Below, in pieces: positions 1 through 9,274 of a stretch of 63,736 nt of DNA (the stretch's first letter is position 1; every line of letters begins with the position of its first letter). The translations under genes were made by a program, and so were the position numbers. Under the pieces are notes generated by a model. That model ran no database searches and was not told where the DNA came from. It worked only from the letters and a program-made list of their open reading frames with translations. Source of the DNA: Rhizobiaceae bacterium (lineage in GTDB: Bacteria > Pseudomonadota > Alphaproteobacteria > Rhizobiales > Rhizobiaceae); NCBI GenBank assembly GCA_028281105.1, contig JANQKQ010000021.1:1-63736 (forward strand), read 5' to 3'.

Positions 1-3000
1 GAGGGCATCGCGTTGATGTGCCTGGCCGAGGCCCTGCTGCGCGTGCCCGACGCGGAGACCATCGACGATCTGATCGCCGACAAGATCGCGCCGCACGACT
101 GGTCGACGCACTTAGGCGATTCCGGCTCCATCCTGGTCAACGCGTCGACCTGGGCGCTGATGCTGACCGGTCAGGTGCTCGACGAGGCCGACGAAGGCGT
201 CATCGGCGCGCTGCGCGGCGCGGTCAAACGCCTGGGCGAACCGGTGATCCGAACAGCCGTCAGCCGCGCCATGAAGGAGATCGGCGCGCAGTTCGTGCTC
301 GGCGTCACCATGGAAGACGCGATGGCGCGCGGCGCGGCCATGGTCGAAAAGGGCTATCGATATTCCTTCGACATGCTGGGCGAGGCCGCGCGCACGGCCG
401 ACGACGCCGAGCGCTATCACCAGGCTTATGCAAGCGCCATCGAGGCGATCGCGGCGGCGGCCAAAACCAATGACGTGCGCGACAATCCGGGTATCTCGGT
501 TAAACTTTCCGCGTTGCACCCGCGCTACGAATATGGTCAGCGGGCCACGACGGTCCCGGATCTGGTGGACAGGACCTTGACGCTGGCCCGCGCCGCCCGC
601 GACGCGCGGATCGGCTTCAACATCGACGCGGAGGAGGCCGACCGGCTTGATCTTTCATTGGATGTGATCGGCCGGGTGCTGGCCGACGAACAACTGGTCG
701 GCTGGGACGGGTTCGGCGTGGTCGTCCAGGCCTATGGCCAGCGCGCCGGCCCGCTGATCGACTGGCTGTACGCCCTGGCCGAACACCACGACCGCCGGCT
801 GATGGTGCGCCTGGTCAAGGGCGCTTATTGGGACACCGAGATCAAACGGGCGCAGACGTTAGGCATCGCCGGCTTTCCGGTGTTCACCCGCAAGGTGAAC
901 ACCGACGTCAGCTACATCTGTTGCGCGCGCAAGCTGCTCGCCATGGGCGACCGCATCTACTCCCAGTTCGCCACCCACAACGCACACACCGCCGCCGCCA
1001 TCGTGCACATGGCCGGCAACACCGGTCGCGAGGATTTCGAGTTCCAGCGCCTGCACGGCATGGGCGAGGCCCTGCACGAGATCATCCGTAAACAGGAGGG
1101 AACGCGATGTCGCATCTATGCGCCGGTGGGCGCCCATCGCGACCTGCTCGCCTACCTGGTGCGGCGGCTGCTGGAGAACGGAGCCAACAGCTCGTTCGTG
1201 CACCAAATCGTCGATGAAACCGTGGACCCGAAACAGATCGCGGCCGATCCGTTCGACGCAGCGCAGTCGCTCGGCTGGTCGGCCAACCCGGCGATCGAAA
1301 CCCCGGACGGCCTGTATGGAGACGAACGCCCCAACTCGAAAGGTTGGGACATCACCGATCCCCTGGAGATGGATGCGATCGAAACCGGCCGCTCTCAATT
1401 CGCAGGCCCGTTCGAATGGTCCGCCGGCATCGGGGAGGGCGAGGGGCGGCCGATGACCAATCCGGCCGTCGCCGATCAGACGGTCGGCCGGGTATTCGAG
1501 GTCTCGCCCGCCGACATCGCCGAGGCGGCGGGAAGGGCGCAGGCGGCGCAGCCCGGCTGGGCCGCGACGCCGGTGGCCGAACGCTCGCAGATGCTGCGCA
1601 CTGCCGCGGATCTGTATGAGGCCCATGCCGGCGAACTGTTCGCCCTGGCCGCGCGCGAGGCCGGCAAGACCCTGGCCGACTGCGTGGCGGAAGTGCGCGA
1701 GGCGGTCGACTTTCTGCGCTACTACGCTGCCGAAGCGACGCGGGCCGAGCCCGGCACCGGCGCGCGCGGCGTCATCGCCTGCATCTCGCCGTGGAACTTT
1801 CCGCTCGCCATATTCACCGGCCAGATATCCGCCGCGCTCGCCGCCGGCAACGCCGTGATCGCCAAGCCGGCCGAGCAGACGCCCCTGATCGCCGCGCGTG
1901 CGGTGGCGCTGTTGCACGAGGCCGGCATCCCTAGCGACGTTTTGCAGCTGACGCCCGGCGACGGACCGAATGTGGGCGCGCCGCTGGTTGCCGATCCGCG
2001 CATCGCCGGCGTGTGCTTCACCGGCTCGACCGAAGTCGCAAAGCTCATCGACCGCCAACTGGCCCGGACCGCCGCGCCCGACGCGATGCTGATCGCCGAG
2101 ACCGGCGGGCTCAACGCCATGATCGTCGATTCCACCGCGCTGCCCGAGCAGGCGGTGGGTGACATCGTCGCCAGCGCGTTTCAAAGCGCCGGCCAGCGCT
2201 GCTCGGCTCTGCGGGTTCTGTATGTGCAGCGCGACATCGAGGAGCGGCTACTGGAGATGTTGTTCGGCGCCATGGATGCGCTCGTCGTCGGCGATCCGTG
2301 GGACCCGGCCACGGACGTGGGTCCTTTGATCGACCGCGAAGCGTATGAGACCATCACCGCCTATTGCGACAAAATGAGAGACGGGGGGCGGATGCTCAAG
2401 CAAATGCCGGCGCCGGACAAAGGCTTATTCGTGCCACCCTGTGTCATCCGGGTTGAGGGCATCGGGGAGATCGAGCGCGAGGTGTTCGGCCCGGTCCTTC
2501 ACGTGGCGAGCTACGAAGCCGATGAGGTTGGTTCGGTAGTCGATGCGATCAACGCGCGCGGCTACGGGCTGACATTCGGCGTACACACCCGCATTGACCG
2601 CCGGGTCCAGGACATCGTCGACGGGGTGCGCGCGGGCAATCTGTACGTGAACCGCAACCAGATCGGCGCCATCGTCGGCTCGCAACCGTTCGGCGGCGAG
2701 GGGCTCTCGGGCACCGGGCCGAAGGCCGGCGGGCCGCATTATCTGCGCCGCTTCCGCACTGCGAAGTCCGACGGTGGTGAACAGGCCGCCAGCGAACCGG
2801 TGGTGAGCACAGGAGAGGTCGCCAAAGCGTTGGCGGGTCTGGACGCGGGCGGCTGGGCGGCGAGGCCGGACCGCATCTCGGTGTTGCGCGGCCTGCTGCG
2901 CGGACGGGCCGGCGAAGCCATGGCCGCCGCGGCCGCTCTCGACTGTGGGCCCGTCGATCTGCCCGGTCCCACCGGGGAATCGAACCGTCTGGCGCTTGCG

Positions 3001-3390
3001 CCGCGCGGACCCGTTCTCTGCCTCGGCCCCGACGCCGAAACTGCGCTCGACCAGGCGGTGCAGTCGCTGCGCGTCGGCAACGCCACCATTGTGATCTGCG
3101 ATGGCTTGAACGGCGGATTGGAACCCTTGCTCGACTCCGGCCTGCCTCTGGCGGTGCTCGAAGGCGCGATCGATGCCGAGGCGCTGGCGGAACTGGATGT
3201 GAGTGCGGTGGCGTATTGCGGTTCGGGCGAAGCGGCCGGAGCGCTGCGAGACGCACTGGCTTCCCGGCCGGGGCCGATCGTGCCGCTGATTACCGAACGG
3301 ATCTACCCGGCCGCGTTCGCGCACGAGCGCGCGATCTGCATCGACACCACCGCCGCCGGGGGCAACGCGGCGCTGCTGGCGAAAGTGTGA
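1..3390 (+). CDS. putA: Bifunctional proline dehydrogenase / delta-1-pyrroline-5-carboxylate dehydrogenase PutA (5' truncated)
   Basis: Oxidises proline to glutamate in two steps. The frame is open from base 1, and the first residues (EGIALMCLAEALLRVPDAET) match a conserved stretch that lies about 100 residues into PutA, so the true start is upstream of the window; 1129 residues are visible. The FAD/proline dehydrogenase barrel follows (motifs LVKGAYWDTEIK, FATHNAHT, APVGAHRDLLAYLVRRLLENG). Next is the aldehyde dehydrogenase domain, with the catalytic Glu in AETGG and the nucleophilic Cys in SAGQRCSALR (TGC codon at 2200-2202). About 190 further residues form the C-terminal ALDH-like domain of long PutA proteins. 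Whether an N-terminal DNA-binding domain exists cannot be seen. It converges on dgkA with a 12-nt gap. Confidence 0.97.
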   Translation, partial: EGIALMCLAEALLRVPDAETIDDLIADKIAPHDWSTHLGDSGSILVNASTWALMLTGQVLDEADEGVIGALRGAVKRLGEPVIRTAVSRAMKEIGAQFVLGVTMEDAMARGAAMVEKGYRYSFDMLGEAARTADDAERYHQAYASAIEAIAAAAKTNDVRDNPGISVKLSALHPRYEYGQRATTVPDLVDRTLTLARAARDARIGFNIDAEEADRLDLSLDVIGRVLADEQLVGWDGFGVVVQAYGQRAGPLIDWLYALAEHHDRRLMVRLVKGAYWDTEIKRAQTLGIAGFPVFTRKVNTDVSYICCARKLLAMGDRIYSQFATHNAHTAAAIVHMAGNTGREDFEFQRLHGMGEALHEIIRKQEGTRCRIYAPVGAHRDLLAYLVRRLLENGANSSFVHQIVDETVDPKQIAADPFDAAQSLGWSANPAIETPDGLYGDERPNSKGWDITDPLEMDAIETGRSQFAGPFEWSAGIGEGEGRPMTNPAVADQTVGRVFEVSPADIAEAAGRAQAAQPGWAATPVAERSQMLRTAADLYEAHAGELFALAAREAGKTLADCVAEVREAVDFLRYYAAEATRAEPGTGARGVIACISPWNFPLAIFTGQISAALAAGNAVIAKPAEQTPLIAARAVALLHEAGIPSDVLQLTPGDGPNVGAPLVADPRIAGVCFTGSTEVAKLIDRQLARTAAPDAMLIAETGGLNAMIVDSTALPEQAVGDIVASAFQSAGQRCSALRVLYVQRDIEERLLEMLFGAMDALVVGDPWDPATDVGPLIDREAYETITAYCDKMRDGGRMLKQMPAPDKGLFVPPCVIRVEGIGEIEREVFGPVLHVASYEADEVGSVVDAINARGYGLTFGVHTRIDRRVQDIVDGVRAGNLYVNRNQIGAIVGSQPFGGEGLSGTGPKAGGPHYLRRFRTAKSDGGEQAASEPVVSTGEVAKALAGLDAGGWAARPDRISVLRGLLRGRAGEAMAAAAALDCGPVDLPGPTGESNRLALAPRGPVLCLGPDAETALDQAVQSLRVGNATIVICDGLNGGLEPLLDSGLPLAVLEGAIDAEALAELDVSAVAYCGSGEAAGALRDALASRPGPIVPLITERIYPAAFAHERAICIDTTAAGGNAALLAKV

Positions 3391-3402
3391 AATAGGCGGT
3401 TT

Positions 3403-3753
3403 TCAGCCCATGAACCGTTCGGCGATCGCCAGCAGCCACACCGCCGCTGTGATCACGATAGCCACGAACACCGCCGCCGAGCCGCAATCCTTCGCCACGC
3501 CGATCAGCGGGTCGTGCTTAAGCGTCACCTTGTCGGCGAGCTTCTCGATCCCGGTGTTCAGCAACTCGATCGCCAGCATCAGCGCGATCGATCCCAGCAT
3601 GGCCAGCAGTTTCCATGGATCGGTGGTGATGAACGGCGCAACCACCGCCGCGATGACGAACAGCACGGCCTCCTGCTGAACCGCCTTCTCCCGGATCAGC
3701 CCGAATTTGAGCCCGGCCATGGAGCTGAAGAACGCCTTAATGATCCGCTGCAA
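3403..3753 (-). CDS. dgkA: Diacylglycerol kinase, DgkA (prokaryotic membrane type)
   Basis: Small integral-membrane kinase that phosphorylates diacylglycerol to phosphatidate, recycling lipid released by envelope biogenesis. Three hydrophobic helices are visible, and the family signature NTGIEKLADKV...GVAKDCGSAAV is present with the conserved Glu and Asp. I chose a TTG start at 3753: it is preceded by GAGGGG seven bases upstream and gives 116 residues, close to the usual 120. A longer reading to 3873 would add a basic, low-complexity N-terminus and overlap the next minus-strand gene, so I reject it. It lies downstream of, and in the same direction as, the hydroxylase gene at 3813-4595. Confidence 0.92.
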   Translation of the reverse strand: MQRIIKAFFSSMAGLKFGLIREKAVQQEAVLFVIAAVVAPFITTDPWKLLAMLGSIALMLAIELLNTGIEKLADKVTLKHDPLIGVAKDCGSAAVFVAIVITAAVWLLAIAERFMG

Positions 3754-3812
3754 TGATCGTCCCCTCGAATGGCGAAATGTTGGATATCGGCCGCTTGGGT
3801 TCGAAGAGCCCT

Positions 3813-4595
3813 CTAACGCCGGAACGGCACCATCAGCGACCAGTCGAGCCGCGTCGGCTTGTCGTTCTGCCATTGCGGCAGGCCGATCGCCATGCCCTCG
3901 TGGCCCATTTCCGGCTGGTCGGTGTAGGTCGAGAACATCCGGTCCCAGAAGGAGAAGTTAAACCCGTAATTGGTGTCATGCTCGCGCCGTTCGATCGAAT
4001 GGTGCACCCGGTGCATGTCGGGGGTGACGACGACCAGCCGCAGAAGCCGGTCCGCCCACAGCGGCAGGCGCCAGTTGGAGTGGTTGAACATGGCGGCGCC
4101 GTTGAGCACGATTTCAAACGCGAGGACCGCCGCCGCCGGCGCGCCCATCGCCAGCACGACCGCGTATTTCCAGATCATCGACAGGACGATCTCGATCGGA
4201 TGGAAGCGGATGGCGGTCGTCACGTCGAAGTCCACATCGGAATGGTGCATGCGATGGATGCGCCAGAGCACCGGTATCTTGTGCGAGGCCACGTGCGACA
4301 GCCATACCGCGAAATCGAGCACCAGGAATGAAACGGCGAAGGCGAGCCAGAACGGCGCGTCGACGATGTTGAACAGGCCGTAGCCCCGCTCCGCCGCCCA
4401 CAGCGCGCCGCCTACCGCGGCAGTCTTGAACAACAGCCGCACCAACACCGAATCGATGATCACGATCGACCAGTTGGTGACCCAGCGCATCCGCTTGACC
4501 GGCTTGGGCTTTCGCCGCGGCGCCAGCCATTCCAGCAGCGCCAGGCAGGCAAACAGCCCGAAGAAGATCACCAGCCTTGTTGTGGCTTCATCCAT
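3813..4595 (-). CDS. Sterol desaturase / fatty acid hydroxylase family di-iron membrane enzyme
   Basis: A 260-residue membrane protein with the histidine clusters that bind a di-iron centre in this family: SHVASHK, HRMHHSD, FNHSN and HRVHHSIE. Members hydroxylate or desaturate lipid carbon chains using O2; the substrate here cannot be told from sequence. Several hydrophobic segments surround the His boxes. It is followed 59 bases later by dgkA, so the pair may share a transcript and a link with membrane lipids, but that is inference. No close paralogue occurs in the window. Confidence 0.9.
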   Translation of the reverse strand: MDEATTRLVIFFGLFACLALLEWLAPRRKPKPVKRMRWVTNWSIVIIDSVLVRLLFKTAAVGGALWAAERGYGLFNIVDAPFWLAFAVSFLVLDFAVWLSHVASHKIPVLWRIHRMHHSDVDFDVTTAIRFHPIEIVLSMIWKYAVVLAMGAPAAAVLAFEIVLNGAAMFNHSNWRLPLWADRLLRLVVVTPDMHRVHHSIERREHDTNYGFNFSFWDRMFSTYTDQPEMGHEGMAIGLPQWQNDKPTRLDWSLMVPFRR

Positions 4596-4639
4596 CGCGG
4601 TTTGCCGGCGGCGAGCTTTCCATATGCGCCGAGTTCGCC

Positions 4640-5050
4640 CTACAGCGTCTGATGCCTGGCCCGCGCGCCGCGCTCGATCGCCGCGGCCGTCAACCGGTCT
4701 ACCCCCAGCTTGTTGCGCAGGATTTGCAACAGCCGCAGCTCTTCCTGCTCGACCCTCAAATCGGCTGCGGCCACATCCACCGCCAAAGCATAAGCGGTCT
4801 CATGCAGGTGCGCGGGGATGATGTCGTAGGCGTTGTTCATGATCCGGTCCAGCCCGTCGTTCTCCTGCAGGATCTCGCTGCATTCGCGCGCGACGGTAAC
4901 CAGCCGGCTCTCGTCGAAGTCGGCGAACACCGGCAGCGTCTTGATGATATCGCCGATCTTGGCCAGCTCCAGATCGCTCATGCTGCGGTCGGCGGCCGAG
5001 GTGGTGACCATGACATGGATGAGCGCGTCATGATGGGAAAGCTGAGCCAT
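4640..5050 (-). CDS. TerB-like (tellurite resistance TerB family) protein
   Basis: A 136-residue, mostly helical, acidic protein. Its pattern (ADRSMSDLELAKIGDII, FDESRLVTVARECSEIL, VAAADLRVEQEELRLLQIL) matches the TerB fold, in which two pseudo-repeats each carry an acidic metal-binding helix. Many alphaproteobacteria carry such a stand-alone copy near housekeeping genes, with no tellurite locus, and its role is unknown. No other ter genes are nearby, so the family name should not be read as evidence of tellurite resistance. Same strand as the hydroxylase gene (44-nt gap), possibly co-transcribed. Confidence 0.8.
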   Translation of the reverse strand: MAQLSHHDALIHVMVTTSAADRSMSDLELAKIGDIIKTLPVFADFDESRLVTVARECSEILQENDGLDRIMNNAYDIIPAHLHETAYALAVDVAAADLRVEQEELRLLQILRNKLGVDRLTAAAIERGARARHQTL

Positions 5051-5227
5051 TGCGAAGTTCCTGGAAAGGGGCTGAGGGATGAATCGAATTCGCGCCTAAA
5101 CTATGCACTCGCGGCCACGCTCGCAACCGGTTTACCCGCGCGCGCCGGCGGCTTGGATTGACGCTCGATTTATGCCATGGACGGGCCGCCCTTGGGGCGC
5201 GCCGATCCTTCACGCCGGGAATATGCC

Positions 5228-6853
5228 ATGCCCGACCCGTTGCCGTTTGAATATACGCGCGAACTGTCGCAGGCCGCCGGTGCGGCCAAGGCGTGGCCGT
5301 TCGAGGAGGCGCGCCGGCTGGTCAGGCGCTATGAGAAGTCCGGCTACCCCGGGCAGGTCCTGTTCGAGACTGGGTACGGACCGTCGGGCCTGCCGCACAT
5401 CGGCACGTTCGGCGAAGTCGCGCGCACCTCGATGGTGCGTCACGCCTTCCGGGCGCTGAGCGAGGATAAGGTGCCGACCCGCCTGCTGTGCTTCTCCGAC
5501 GACATGGACGGGCTGCGCAAGGTGCCGACCAACGTGCCCAATCAGGAGATGATGGCCACCCACATCGGCAAGCCTCTGTCGCGCGTGCCCGATCCGTTTT
5601 CGGACGATTATGAGAGCTTCGCCCACCACAACAATGCGCGGCTGCGCGCGTTCCTCGACCGCTTCGATTTCGACTACGAGTTCGCCAGCGCCACGGACTA
5701 CTACACGTCCGGCCGGTTCGACGAAACGCTGCTGGCCATGCTGCGCGCCTATGACGAGGTGATCGACATCATCCTGCCCACGCTGGGCCCGGAGCGGCGA
5801 GCCACCTATTCACCGTTCCTCCCGGTGTGCTCGCGTACCGGCAAGGTGCTGCAGGTTCCGGTCGTCGAGCGTGACGCATCCGCCGGCACGATCGTCTATC
5901 ATGATCCCGAAACCGGCGAACCGGTCGAAACGCCGGTGACCGGCGGTCGCGTCAAATGTCAGTGGAAGGCCGACTGGGCTCTGCGTTGGGCCGCGCTGGG
6001 AGTCGACTACGAGATGGCCGGCAAGGACCTGATCGACTCGGTCAACCTGTCGTCGAAGATTTGCCGCGTCCTGGGCGCCCGTCCACCGGAAGGGTTCAAC
6101 TACGAGCTGTTCCTGGACGATCAGGGACAGAAGATCTCCAAGTCGAAGGGCAATGGGCTGACCATCGACGAGTGGCTCACCTATGCCTCGCCCGAGAGCC
6201 TGTCCCTGTTCATGTATCAGAAGCCGAAGACCGCCAAGCGGCTGTATTTCGACGTGATCCCGCGCCAGGTGGACGATTATTTCCAGCATCTGGCCGCCTA
6301 CGCCGACCAGTCATCCGACCAGCGGCTGGCCAACCCGGTCTGGCACCTGCACGCCGGCAGCCCGCCGGCGGCCACGATGCCGATCCCGTTCTCCATGCTG
6401 CTCAATCTGGTGAGCGCATCGAACGCCGAGGACAAGGAAATCCTGTGGGGTTTCATCGCCAGCTACGATCCGCACCTGTCCGCGCAAACCCATCCGCAGC
6501 TCGATCAACTCGTCGGCTATGCGATCCGCTATTTCGAGGACTTCGTGCGCCCGGGCAAGAAATTCCGCGCGCCCACGGTGCGTGAGCGCGAGGCGATGGT
6601 GGACCTGAGCGCCCGGTTGGCGAACCTGGGCGCCGGCGCCAACGGCGAAGCCCTGCAGAGCGAGGTCTACGCGGTCGGCAAGGAGCACGGCTTCGACAAT
6701 CTGCGCGAGTGGTTCCAGGCGCTCTACCAGGTACTGTTGGGCCAGGACCAGGGGCCGAGGTTCGGCTCCTTTGCCGCGCTGTACGGTGTCGAGGCCACCC
6801 GCGAGCTGATCGCCAAGGGTCTCAGCGGAGAATTGGCGGGCGAACAGCGGTAA
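5228..6853 (+). CDS. lysK: Lysyl-tRNA synthetase, class I
   Basis: Charges tRNA-Lys with lysine. This is the class I (archaeal-type) enzyme that most alphaproteobacteria use instead of class II LysS. The HIGH-type signature is [13 protein letters not shown] near residue 55, and the KMSKS-type loop is KISKSKGNG near residue 305. The start at 5228 has GGGA seven bases upstream and gives 541 residues. An in-frame ATG at 5177 would add 17 residues that do not resemble the family. The gene stands alone, between a divergent TerB-like gene and a convergent gene 5 bases downstream. Confidence 0.96.
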   Translation: MPDPLPFEYTRELSQAAGAAKAWPFEEARRLVRRYEKSGYPGQVLFETGYGPSGLPHIGTFGEVARTSMVRHAFRALSEDKVPTRLLCFSDDMDGLRKVPTNVPNQEMMATHIGKPLSRVPDPFSDDYESFAHHNNARLRAFLDRFDFDYEFASATDYYTSGRFDETLLAMLRAYDEVIDIILPTLGPERRATYSPFLPVCSRTGKVLQVPVVERDASAGTIVYHDPETGEPVETPVTGGRVKCQWKADWALRWAALGVDYEMAGKDLIDSVNLSSKICRVLGARPPEGFNYELFLDDQGQKISKSKGNGLTIDEWLTYASPESLSLFMYQKPKTAKRLYFDVIPRQVDDYFQHLAAYADQSSDQRLANPVWHLHAGSPPAATMPIPFSMLLNLVSASNAEDKEILWGFIASYDPHLSAQTHPQLDQLVGYAIRYFEDFVRPGKKFRAPTVREREAMVDLSARLANLGAGANGEALQSEVYAVGKEHGFDNLREWFQALYQVLLGQDQGPRFGSFAALYGVEATRELIAKGLSGELAGEQR

Positions 6854-6858
6854 GCCGG

Positions 6859-7488
6859 TCAAGGCTTACTCGAGTTCCATTGACCGCGATGTTCGCGCTT
6901 GGCCGCCGCCAGCGCATCGAGATAGTCGCCCGCGTCGCCGTCGGGCACCGCCCAGCCCTGCCGTACCAGCCACTCCCCGATGTCGTGACCGGCCAGGTGG
7001 CATCGGGTCTCGATCTGCTCATCCATCGGTTCGGCCGGTGCGCAGTCGATTGCCCGCCAGCGGATGAACTGACGCATGGCAGTGCGCGCAAACATGCCGC
7101 ACGGCCAGTCCTCGCCATCCGCCGCGCGGCACCTGCGATCCAGGGGCAGGGGCCGTATGCCGGCGATGCGGATCGTGGTGCCGCGCGAGGTTATGACCCC
7201 GGCTGCTTCGACCTGGGGCCGCAGCCACTCCACCGGTTCGGGCGGTCGTGGCGGCGGGGCGGGTGGTGAGATCGCCGGCAACCGCGAAATGACCGAAGTT
7301 TCGATCCGCGGCGCCGGGGTCACGTTATCCGGGGTAACGTTGCGGATATCGCGGCGCACCGGCTCCGACGGCAGAGCGGCGGGCCGCCGTTCGCGCTCAT
7401 GAGAAGACGGCGCCGGTAGAAGCACAAGAACGAGCAGCCCGACGCCCGTTGCAAAGACCATGAACAGAACGGTTCGCATGGTCACCAC
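6859..7488 (-). CDS. Membrane-anchored thermonuclease (SNase)-like protein, probably catalytically degenerate
   Basis: 209 residues: an N-terminal signal/anchor helix (residues 5-25), a proline-rich linker to about residue 85, then a domain of about 120 residues resembling the staphylococcal nuclease fold. Features of the fold are the strand GTTIRIAGIRPL and the C-terminal segment GEWLVRQGWAVPDG..YLDALAAAKREHRGQWN. The usual active-site motif after the first Arg (ID-x-PE) is replaced by IRPLPLD with no obvious Glu, and four cysteines (CRAADGEDWPC, DC, RC) could form disulfides in the periplasm. I infer a non-catalytic or altered role. It converges on lysK. Confidence 0.6.
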   Translation of the reverse strand: MVTMRTVLFMVFATGVGLLVLVLLPAPSSHERERRPAALPSEPVRRDIRNVTPDNVTPAPRIETSVISRLPAISPPAPPPRPPEPVEWLRPQVEAAGVITSRGTTIRIAGIRPLPLDRRCRAADGEDWPCGMFARTAMRQFIRWRAIDCAPAEPMDEQIETRCHLAGHDIGEWLVRQGWAVPDGDAGDYLDALAAAKREHRGQWNSSKP

Positions 7489-7520
7489 CGATCATAACGG
7501 CTGACTCGCCGGCCACCCTT

Positions 7521-8165
7521 CTACTGGCTGGCCCAGATGATCCGCGCCAGCCACTCCAGATCCCTCAATTCGAGCTTGTGGTCCTCGTGCTCACGATTGA
7601 GGGACTGCAGCTCGACAAAGCGCGCGGTCTTGCGCGCCAGCACTTTGACCATCACCTCGCCGTCCTGGGTCTTCGCCACGACCCGGTCGCCCCGGCGCAC
7701 TGCCGCGCCCGGCGCGACGATCAACACATCCCCGTCGCGATAGAGCGGCAGCATCGAATCGCCCGACACCTCCAGCGCGTAGATCGTGTCGTGCTCGCCG
7801 TTCGGGAAATGGACCTCGTCCCAGCCCTGGCCGGCCGGATATCCCCCGTCATCGAAAAAGCCGCCGACACCGGCCTGGGCGAAACCGAGCAACGGCACGT
7901 CGCGACGGGCAGGCGGCATCGGCTCGCGAACGCTGTCCCCGGCCACCAGCCGCAGGAACTCGTCCAGTGACGTGCCGGTCGCTCGCAACGCCTTGGAGAT
8001 CGACTCGGTCGACGGCCAGCGCATTCGTCCGTTAAGCGCGTGGCGCTTGGATTTGTTGAAGCTGGTGGGATCAAGGCCCGACTTTCGGGCTAGGCCCGAG
8101 GGGGTAAGACGGTGCATCTGCGCTAAGGCATCGATGGCCGCCCACACTTGATCGTGGGAAAGCAA
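7521..8165 (-). CDS. LexA-like S24-family transcriptional regulator (HTH plus autoprotease domain)
   Basis: Repressor-type regulator of 214 residues. An N-terminal helix-turn-helix (about 5-75; LARKSGLDPTSFNKSK) is followed by a peptidase S24 domain with the Ser nucleophile in GDSMLP (Ser137) and the Lys base in VMVKVL (Lys174). Their 37-residue spacing equals that of LexA. A possible Ala-Gly self-cleavage site is seen in FAQAGVGG (98-99), so stress-induced self-cleavage is plausible. I chose a TTG start at 8165 because GGAGG lies six bases before it; an upstream TTG at 8186 is also in frame. The targets are unknown, and no phage genes lie nearby. Confidence 0.85.
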   Translation of the reverse strand: MLSHDQVWAAIDALAQMHRLTPSGLARKSGLDPTSFNKSKRHALNGRMRWPSTESISKALRATGTSLDEFLRLVAGDSVREPMPPARRDVPLLGFAQAGVGGFFDDGGYPAGQGWDEVHFPNGEHDTIYALEVSGDSMLPLYRDGDVLIVAPGAAVRRGDRVVAKTQDGEVMVKVLARKTARFVELQSLNREHEDHKLELRDLEWLARIIWASQ

Positions 8166-8293
8166 CTCCCCCCTCCATCGCCCCAAAACGGGGCCATTTG
8201 CCGACAGGAAATTATTCCTGCAATTTCCTACAGCGAGGGCGTGCCGCTGTCCAGTGCGATCTGGGATATTTGCGCCGTGGTGTTAGGGGTCGA

Positions 8294-8914
8294 TCAGCCG
8301 GCGGCGTAGGCTTTGCGCCCCGATGCGATCATCGCCTCCAGCATCTCGATCCGGTCCTGACCCCAGAACACTTCACCATCATAGACATAGGCCGGCGCGC
8401 CGACGGCATCGGCGGCGATCGCGTCGGCCGTGTTGCGCTCGCGCAGCGCGGTGGCCGCCTCGTCCTTGGCCGCCGCCAGGACCTGCCCAGCGTTGTGGCC
8501 CTCTGCTGCCAGCAAATCGCTCAAAACGGCCTCGTCGGCAATCTGGCGGTCGTGCGCCCACAGCGCTTCGCCGACCCGGCCCAGGAAGCCCGCCGCGTCG
8601 GCGCCGGCCAGTACAAGGGCCGCGCAACAAAGATCGGCCATGGTCGGATCGGTGGGAAAGTTACTGGGCTTGGGGTTGAGCGAGACACCGCGATGTTCGG
8701 CGGTGCGCTGCAGTTCGATCAGCCTGTAGCGCTGACGCACCGGGGGCCGCTTGCCCGGCGGCACCGCGCCGGAGATTTCCCAAACGCCCATCATGTTGAA
8801 CGGCTTGGGCTGGACCGCAACGTTGTTGCGCGCCGCCATATCCATCAGCGTGGCGTGGCCGATATAGGTGAACGGGGACGCGCAGGTGAAGTAGTAGTCG
8901 ATGGTGCCGGGCAT
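8294..8914 (-). CDS. 2-hydroxychromene-2-carboxylate isomerase-like protein (DsbA fold)
   Basis: 206 residues of the HCCA isomerase / kappa-GST group. The N-terminus YYFTCASPFTYIGH has the Ser-Pro where thioredoxin-fold oxidases carry Cys. The helical insertion and the cis-Pro region GAPAYVYDGEVFWGQDRI are present. Biochemically studied relatives use glutathione to isomerise an intermediate of naphthalene breakdown, but this copy sits at the end of a fatty-acid oxidation cluster, so its substrate is probably different. Start 8914 has AGGAA upstream; the 46-residue extension to 9052 looks non-coding. Confidence 0.85.
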   Translation of the reverse strand: MPGTIDYYFTCASPFTYIGHATLMDMAARNNVAVQPKPFNMMGVWEISGAVPPGKRPPVRQRYRLIELQRTAEHRGVSLNPKPSNFPTDPTMADLCCAALVLAGADAAGFLGRVGEALWAHDRQIADEAVLSDLLAAEGHNAGQVLAAAKDEAATALRERNTADAIAADAVGAPAYVYDGEVFWGQDRIEMLEAMIASGRKAYAAG

Positions 8915-9038
8915 GGAGATTCCTGGATGAGGTTGTGTTGGCTGGTTCTTGGACCGGGCCGGCCATGAGATCAAGGGTCGAAGACCGGGCCCAGCGGTGT
9001 CTTCACTCTCATTTGATCGCGCCACCGTCCTTGTAATT

Positions 9039-9272
9039 ACCCCCACCCTCATTCCCTCCCCACAAGGGGGAGGGAAGGAAAGTGTGGCAACCCGCTAGCC
9101 AACTTCACCATCGTCATCCTCGCCCTTGAGGCGAGGATCTAATGCGATCGGTGGTAGTCCGCAGCGGTGGATAGGGGCTTAGATCCTCGGGTCAAGCCCG
9201 AGGATGACGGCCGGGAGAGATGGCACGGCCTCATCCCCCTCCCCCTTGAGGGGAGGGGCTAGGGGTGGGGGT
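9039..9272. repeat. Composite intergenic palindromic element, copy 1 (outer B arms around a 98-nt A unit)
   Basis: The element reads ACCCCCACCC..CCCTCCCCACAAGGGGGAGGG (outer arm), then an A unit at 9112-9209 beginning CGTCATCCTCG and ending CGAGGATGACG, then an outer arm ending GGGGTGGGGGT at 9272. Within the A unit two short hairpins face each other (GGATCTAA...TTAGATCC) around a linker of about 40 nt. The copy at 42592-42827 has the same order and nearly the same linker in the opposite orientation. The element ends two bases from the fadB stop codon. No transposase is present, so it would be non-autonomous. Confidence 0.85.
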
Positions 9273-9274
9273 AG

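Noticed and set aside
4640-5050. A tellurite-resistance locus based on the TerB-like gene
   Set aside because: No other ter genes are present; isolated TerB-like proteins are common in alphaproteobacteria.
7521-8165. Prophage repressor
   Set aside because: The S24 regulator stands among housekeeping genes with no integrase, attachment site or phage structural gene nearby.
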